From Phycisphaerales bacterium (GTDB lineage Bacteria; Planctomycetota; Phycisphaerae; Sedimentisphaerales; Anaerohalosphaeraceae): DNA of 10,436 nucleotides. Location: assembly GCA_011053245.1 (NCBI GenBank), contig DRGS01000028.1, positions 1 through 10,436 of the forward strand, given 5' to 3'. A model generated the notes under the pieces. That model saw nothing but the letters and a program-made list of their open reading frames with translations. It was not told the origin of the DNA and did not search any database. This document shows positions 6,582 to 10,436 of the stretch, in pieces. A program made the position numbers and the translations under genes. The first letter of the stretch is position 1. Each line of letters begins with the position of its first letter.

Positions 6582-6610
6582 ACTATGCGCTTACCGGCGT
6601 CATTTGTCAA
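6582..6610 (-). promoter_or_regulatory. Promoter candidate for the 6527/6005 gene pair
   Basis: On the minus strand a perfect TTGACA (6610-6605) is followed after 17 bases by CATAGT (6587-6582), four of six matches to the -10 consensus. The -35 box overlaps the last codons of cbiJ. Transcription would start near 6575, about 48 bases before the ATG at 6527. This would separate the envelope-gene pair from the cobalamin operon, although no terminator is visible between them. Confidence 0.5.
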
Positions 6611-7364
6611 TATCTTTTTTGATCGCTTCGACAAGTATTTCGACCGTCTGGAAGGTCTCTGTGCCGATCTCGACGGGTCTTTTTATCACTACCACCCGGC
6701 AATTCTCCATCCTTGCAGCTTCGAGCTTTTCGCCGACACCACCTTCTTTGCCGCTATCCTTGGTAACGAGCACACCGATGTCGAGTTTTCGGATAAGATC
6801 GCGATTATCCTCCACAGTAAATGGTCCCCTTGCGGCAATGACAAACTCTTTTCCCATACCGAGCGAATCACACTTTTCCAGGGATTTATCGAAGTCCAGC
6901 ACACGCGCAAACAGCGGCAGATTTTTCTCCCTTGCCAGATCGACATAAGGCTCCAGATTGCCCGCCCCGATAGTCAGCAGTATAGGTTTGTCAAAGGAAC
7001 AAGTCCTTTCCGCTGCATCCGCGTGGGTTCTAGCGAGGTAGATGTCATCACCATCGTATGATAGCCCCGGCCTCTCAAAGCGGAAGTACGGCAGATGAGA
7101 GTATTCGCACACCTTTCGTGCCGTTTGCGTAACCTCTACGGCGTAGGGGTGGGTGGCATCGACTATTGCGGTTACGCCCCGATCATCTGTAAGAGCAAGC
7201 ATTCCGGACAGATCAAGCGCACCCGTTCTCAGCGATATGGCAGGCCCGCCGCCGACATCCAGTGAAACGTCCGTACAGTTAGACACTAATACGCTGTACC
7301 CGGCGTCCGCCAAAGCCTCGGCGATTGTCCCCGTTTCGGATGTCCCGCCAAGCAGAAGTATCAT
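6600..7364 (-). CDS. cbiJ: Cobalt-precorrin-6A reductase (CbiJ/CobK family)
   Basis: The 254-residue product has the usual family length. It opens with the nucleotide-binding segment MILLLGGTSETGTIAEAL and carries VDATHPYAVEVTQTA (about residues 68-82), RFERPGL, LLTIGAGNLEPY, VIAARGPFTVEDN and a late VTKDSGKEGGVGEKL, all hallmarks of precorrin-6A reductases. The family reduces the macrocycle of (cobalt-)precorrin-6A to 6B with a nicotinamide cofactor in the cytoplasm. The ATG at 7364 overlaps the TGA of cbiH as ATGA, so translation is probably coupled. It is the last cobalamin gene in this run. The anaerobic name cbiJ is chosen because of the CbiG gene upstream; the sequence alone would also fit cobK. 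Confidence 0.93.
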   Translation of the reverse strand: MILLLGGTSETGTIAEALADAGYSVLVSNCTDVSLDVGGGPAISLRTGALDLSGMLALTDDRGVTAIVDATHPYAVEVTQTARKVCEYSHLPYFRFERPGLSYDGDDIYLARTHADAAERTCSFDKPILLTIGAGNLEPYVDLAREKNLPLFARVLDFDKSLEKCDSLGMGKEFVIAARGPFTVEDNRDLIRKLDIGVLVTKDSGKEGGVGEKLEAARMENCRVVVIKRPVEIGTETFQTVEILVEAIKKDIDK

Positions 7365-8083
7365 AACTTATATCCTCTCGGAGTTACCAACCGCCCGCCG
7401 ACCATCTTCGATGAGCTGTTGCCGACGATGACCGTACTCCTCATGCCGATGTCGAGATCGAGAAAATCTTTCAGGTTCGAGTATGTAACATTCTCGTCAT
7501 CCGTACCGACGGCTGTGGCGACTGCGACGGGCGTTGAAGGGTTGCGGTATTTCAAAAATATTTCGGCTGCATCTTCTAATTGCTTGACGCGTTTTTTGCT
7601 CCTCGGGTTATACAGGGCGACCACCATATCCGCCGACGCTGCCTTTTCGAGCCTGTCTTTTATTGTTTCCCAGTCCACCAGCAGATCGCTTATGCTTATG
7701 CAGGCATAATCGAGCATCAGAGGAGCGCCCATGCTTGCCGCCGCCGAATTGGCCGCCGATATCCCCGGCACGATCTCTATCGCAACGTCATAGCCCTTAT
7801 CGTCGGCAAGTTCCAGCACAAGTCCCGCCATTCCGTACACGCCCGGATCGCCCGACGAAAGAACGCAAACGGTCGCGCCCGCTTTCGCCCTGTCAAGTGC
7901 CGCCAGACACCGCTCGACCTCATGTCTCATACCGGATGGAACCACCTCTTTATCTTCAAGCAGGTCCGCAGCCAACTCAAGGTAACGCTTATATCCGAAC
8001 ACCGCACTGCACTGCTCTATCGCTTTTTCCGCACGATGCGTCCGGTCTAACTTCCCGCCCGGTCCGATCCCAACCACAAACAC
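7361..8083 (-). CDS. cbiH: Cobalt-precorrin-3B C17-methyltransferase (CbiH/CobJ family)
   Basis: This is an SAM-dependent tetrapyrrole methylase. It shows VFVVGIGPGG at the N-terminus, LSSGDPGVYGMAG (about 75-87), IVPGISAANSAAASMGAPLMLDY (about 104-126) and VALYNPRSKKR, the signature set of C17-methyltransferases that also contract the ring. I place the start at the GTG at 8083, giving 240 residues, the usual family length, with AAGGG just upstream. The frame stays open to an ATG at 8221, but those 46 extra codons are Gly/Ser-rich and overlie the conserved C-terminus of CbiG in another frame, so they are unlikely to be translated. With the GTG start the gene overlaps cbiG by 37 bases. No iron-sulfur-type C-terminal extension is present. 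Confidence 0.92.
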   Translation of the reverse strand: MFVVGIGPGGKLDRTHRAEKAIEQCSAVFGYKRYLELAADLLEDKEVVPSGMRHEVERCLAALDRAKAGATVCVLSSGDPGVYGMAGLVLELADDKGYDVAIEIVPGISAANSAAASMGAPLMLDYACISISDLLVDWETIKDRLEKAASADMVVALYNPRSKKRVKQLEDAAEIFLKYRNPSTPVAVATAVGTDDENVTYSNLKDFLDLDIGMRSTVIVGNSSSKMVGGRLVTPRGYKL

Positions 8084-8853
8084 CTTTCCCTTGCGATCGC
8101 CACCGTCACATGGTTGACAATTTTCCTCGGCAGCACTATCTCCGTTCGGCTTCCCGCAAGAAGTGCCGCCGGTTCCGCCACTGCCGGCAGATTCACTTTC
8201 TCCTGGACGAATTTCGAGCATTGAAAATCTCTCCTTGTATTCCGTATCTCCTCGGAACTTATAAATCTAATTGGTATGTTAAGTTTTTCCCCGGCTTCAA
8301 GCAGCCCTGTCTCTTCCGACTTGATATCCGCCGACGCCAGCAGCCTTACATCTTCGACATCCGCTCCGATCTCACTAAGTCCGGTGTTTATCGCTTCGAT
8401 TATATCGTTTGCCTCGGCTCCCTTACGGCATCCTATCCCGACGATCAAGTTTTTAACCGCTTCGGTCGTTGTCGATACCACCGGCTCTGCTCCAAGTATG
8501 TTCGCGATATTGACCGCTGCGGTATTCGCTCCGCCTTCGTGTCCGCTTAATAGGCTCACCGCGAATCTTCCGCCGACATCGACAACCACAACTGCCGGGT
8601 CCGTTTTTTTGCTTTTGATGTTCCCGTCAAGGGCACGAACAACAACGCCGCACGGCATTATATAGACTAACAACTCGTATTCGCCAAATATTTCAGCAGT
8701 CAGCTTGATAGTACTATCGAAAATTTTCTCATTCGCGCATTCGCTGCTGCTAATATCATTGTGCAGATAGATGGTCGCCTCCGGCATCGCCTTCGACAGA
8801 ATATCAGCCAGCACCTTACCCTTATTCGATAATGTTATTATCGCAGTTTTCAT
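8047..8853 (-). CDS. cbiG: Cobalt-precorrin-5A hydrolase CbiG, compact form without the middle domain
   Basis: CbiG opens the delta-lactone of cobalt-precorrin-5A and releases acetaldehyde, a step specific to the anaerobic route. The 268-residue product has a CbiG_N-type domain (to about residue 130: YIMPCGVVVRAL at 64-75, DPAVVVVDVGGRFAVSLLSGHEGGAN at 85-110) joined almost directly to a CbiG_C-type domain (about 135-257: LIVGIGCRKGA, LASADIKSEETGL, AVAEPAALLAG, and NHVTVAIAR at the end). The roughly 90-residue middle domain of many CbiG proteins (which are usually over 300 residues long) is missing. No frame break is visible, so this looks like a natural short form. Its ATG shares an A with the TAA of cbiF (TAATG), and its 3' end overlaps cbiH. 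Confidence 0.9.
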   Translation of the reverse strand: MKTAIITLSNKGKVLADILSKAMPEATIYLHNDISSSECANEKIFDSTIKLTAEIFGEYELLVYIMPCGVVVRALDGNIKSKKTDPAVVVVDVGGRFAVSLLSGHEGGANTAAVNIANILGAEPVVSTTTEAVKNLIVGIGCRKGAEANDIIEAINTGLSEIGADVEDVRLLASADIKSEETGLLEAGEKLNIPIRFISSEEIRNTRRDFQCSKFVQEKVNLPAVAEPAALLAGSRTEIVLPRKIVNHVTVAIARERCLWLGSDRAGS

Positions 8854-9608
8854 TATTCGCTCGCCTCACGGAATTCGTGTGTAAATTTGCCGTCATAAAG
8901 TTTCGACACCGCCTCCGGTTTCCCGAGTGCCTGACCTACGAGTATCATCGCCGTCTTCGTTATCCCGGAATCTTTAAGTTCTTCTTCGATGGTCGCCAGC
9001 GTCCCCCGCACGATCTTCTCGTCCGGCCATGAGGCGTGATAGATAACCGCAATAGGACACTCTCCGCCGTAGTGCGCCATCAGGGTCTCTGCGACGTGAC
9101 CGATCCGTTGAACCGAAAGAAATATGCAAAGTGTCGCCTTGGCACCTGCAAGTTCGCTCAGCTTCTGTTCATCCGGCAGGGGGGTCCGCCCCGAAGTACG
9201 CGTAAGTATTATCGTCTGCGCAATCTCCGGTGCGGTAAGTTCAGTCTTAATTGACGCCGCCGCTGCCTGAAAGGAACTAACGCCCGGAACAACTTCATAT
9301 TCGATACCGAGTTTGTCGAGCCTTACCATCTGTTCGCCGATGGCCCCGTAGATCGAAGGGTCACCCGTATGAAGTCTCACCACATCGATCCCTTCGTCGC
9401 CCGCTTCGGTTATCAACTCAATGATCTCGTCGAGGTTAAGCTTCGCCGAATCGTACTTAGCCGCTTGCTGCGGTATCAGCGAGATCACACCAGGACTCAC
9501 AAGCGAACCGGCGTATATGCAGCACTTGCAGTTTTCAACCAGCCGTTTTGCCTTTACGGTAAGCAGCTCCGGATCGCCCGGGCCTGCGCCAACGAAAAAT
9601 ACCTTCAT
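8853..9608 (-). CDS. cbiF: Cobalt-precorrin-4 C11-methyltransferase (CbiF/CobM family)
   Basis: The 251-residue protein is an SAM-dependent tetrapyrrole methylase. It has VGAGPGDPELLTVKA at residues 6-20, IYAGSLVSPGV (31-41), RLHTGDPSIYGA (78-89), VVPGVSSFQAAAA (107-119) and TRTSGRTPLP (136-145). The AGSLV and HTGDPSIYGA forms are typical of C11-methyltransferases within this superfamily. It methylates C11 of (cobalt-)precorrin-4. The ATG at 9608 is set by a strong AAGGAGGG lying inside the last codons of cbiL, and the start overlaps the cbiL stop as ATGA. Family length matches. Nothing suggests damage. Confidence 0.94.
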   Translation of the reverse strand: MKVFFVGAGPGDPELLTVKAKRLVENCKCCIYAGSLVSPGVISLIPQQAAKYDSAKLNLDEIIELITEAGDEGIDVVRLHTGDPSIYGAIGEQMVRLDKLGIEYEVVPGVSSFQAAAASIKTELTAPEIAQTIILTRTSGRTPLPDEQKLSELAGAKATLCIFLSVQRIGHVAETLMAHYGGECPIAVIYHASWPDEKIVRGTLATIEEELKDSGITKTAMILVGQALGKPEAVSKLYDGKFTHEFREASE

Positions 9609-10333
9609 GATCGACCCTCCTTATTTACATGCGTAAGTATGATCGACAGATACCCCGTTTCGCTGCCGCCCCCTCGAAGTTTCGCAAGGTCCGTTTCGAT
9701 CACCTGATCGTCCTGACCTGCCTTTGCGATAAATACGGAACTGTCAAGCACGCCCTTTTCTTCAAGCAGATCGAGGATCGCAGGCAGCCGCTTGCCGATC
9801 TTCATCAGGACAACGGTTCCCGTTTTGTCCAGCGCCTTCGCCGCCGCATCCAGATCGTCAGCGGTCGGCAATATCGTCACAGATTCTTTGCCCTCGCCAA
9901 GCGCAAAATCCGTCAAAGCCGCCGCAGCATTTAGCGCCATGATCCCCGGCACGGTAACGATATTAACCTCGGGTTCATTGGCCCGCAGCCGACGCACAAG
10001 ATAAATATAAGTCGAATACAGCAGCGGATCGCCAATCGTCAGGAAACACGCGGCCTTGCCATCGGCCAGCACCTCAAGCACCTCCAAAGCCGATTCGTCC
10101 CAGCACCTTTCCAGTTCATCCCGATCAGGCGTCATGGGGAAGATCTGCTCGTGTATTTCAGCCGTTTCGCTAATGTACTCTCTGGCGATCTGTAGCGCAA
10201 TGCTCTCGGTCTTGATACGCGCCTTCGGAACGAATATATGTTCGCTCTCACCGATCAGCCTTGCTCCCTTAACAGTGATAAGTTCACTATCGCCGGGACC
10301 GACCCCGATACCGTATAAAGTTCCAGTTTTCAT
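9605..10333 (-). CDS. cbiL: Cobalt-precorrin-2 C20-methyltransferase (CbiL/CobI family)
   Basis: The 242-residue product shows GTLYGIGVGPGDSELITVKGA (from residue 4), FLTIGDPLLYSTYIYL (97-112), VTVPGIMALNAAAAL (126-140) and a late MKIGKRLP, the expected C20-methyltransferase pattern. It adds a methyl group from SAM to C20 of (cobalt-)precorrin-2, an early ring-building step. The ATG at 10333 has AAGGA six bases upstream and overlaps the TGA of the preceding fragment as ATGA. The aerobic homologue would be named cobI; cbiL is preferred because CbiG is encoded in the same run. Confidence 0.94.
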   Translation of the reverse strand: MKTGTLYGIGVGPGDSELITVKGARLIGESEHIFVPKARIKTESIALQIAREYISETAEIHEQIFPMTPDRDELERCWDESALEVLEVLADGKAACFLTIGDPLLYSTYIYLVRRLRANEPEVNIVTVPGIMALNAAAALTDFALGEGKESVTILPTADDLDAAAKALDKTGTVVLMKIGKRLPAILDLLEEKGVLDSSVFIAKAGQDDQVIETDLAKLRGGGSETGYLSIILTHVNKEGRS

Positions 10334-10417
10334 AAAAGTTCCTTTTTAACCACGACAATGACTGACATCGAGGCGATCTCTACGCCGCCCATATCATTGA
10401 CATCCAGTTCCCATACC
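10330..10417 (-). CDS. C-terminal fragment of an upstream cobalamin gene, possibly cbiT-like
   Basis: The frame gives 27 codons and a TGA that overlaps the cbiL start (ATGA). The visible end reads VWELDVNDMGG followed by VEIASMSVIVVVKKELL. The pattern (E-L-x-V, then a short loop and a final hydrophobic strand) loosely fits the C-terminus of CbiT-type C15-methyltransferases, and cbiT directly before cbiL is a common order. The fragment is too short to be sure. Across the artificial 19 bases at the end, the frame stays open to a spurious ATG at 10434, which must not be taken as the start. Confidence 0.45.
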
Positions 10418-10436
10418 CTGTCTCTTATACACATCT
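10418..10436. other. Sequencing adapter: Tn5 mosaic end (Nextera), not genomic
   Basis: The last 19 bases are CTGTCTCTTATACACATCT, identical to the engineered Tn5 mosaic end used in tagmentation libraries. It lies flush with the end of the sequence and cuts into a coding frame. It should be trimmed. Confidence 0.97.

Noticed and set aside
7663..8550. Long plus-strand open frame of 295 codons
   Set aside because: It is antisense to cbiH and cbiG, rich in Arg, Pro and Ser without recognisable motifs, and both sense genes are clearly real.
10418..10436. End of a natural Tn5-like transposon
   Set aside because: The sequence is the engineered mosaic end, sits flush with the contig end, and there is no transposase or target duplication.

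Overview
The window reads like a contig end from a Gram-negative environmental bacterium, most likely a planctomycete of the Phycisphaerae/Sedimentisphaerales type. This is inferred from the large secreted multidomain proteins with a dockerin-like pair, repeated fibronectin-III-like modules of the 'GVEYYF...DSGW...YTYRVKARD' style, secreted PASTA repeats and a DNRLRE-type C-terminal domain, a combination typical of that group. No rRNA, tRNA, CRISPR array, integrase or transposase gene is visible.

Layout. Bases 1-1305 (minus strand) hold the N-terminal 435 codons of a secreted protein (signal peptide, jelly-roll-like domain, Fn3-like module, two PASTA repeats) that runs off the left edge. Bases 1306-1804 are a divergent control region with two good sigma70-type promoters, each with an A/T tract next to its -35 box, and two structured leaders. 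Bases 1805-5050 (plus strand) encode a 1081-residue secreted protein (unrecognised N-terminal domain, dockerin-like pair, four Fn3-like modules, DNRLRE-like C-terminus), followed by a strong intrinsic terminator at 5081-5109. Bases 5184-6527 (minus strand) hold a two-gene unit: a membrane protein with an 18-residue charged helical repeat, then a DUF4097-type lipoprotein with THNG repeats, also on an 18-residue period. A promoter candidate for this unit overlaps the end of the next gene upstream.

Bases 6600-10417 (minus strand) are a tightly packed anaerobic cobalamin (corrin ring) operon in the order [cbiT-like end]-cbiL-cbiF-cbiG-cbiH-cbiJ. Every junction overlaps (ATGA, ATGA, TAATG, 37 bases, ATGA). 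The enzymes methylate C20, C11 and C17, open the ring lactone and reduce the macrocycle. CbiG points to the early-cobalt-insertion route. Its middle domain is absent, and CbiH probably starts at a GTG inside the end of cbiG.

The last 19 bases (10418-10436) are exactly the Tn5 mosaic end used in Nextera libraries. They are an untrimmed adapter, not genome, so the real sequence ends at 10417. No clearly new defence or mobile system was found. The most interesting unexplained items are the four-hairpin leader before the 1081-residue gene, the N-terminal domain of that protein, the compact CbiG, and the two adjacent envelope proteins built on 18-residue repeats.
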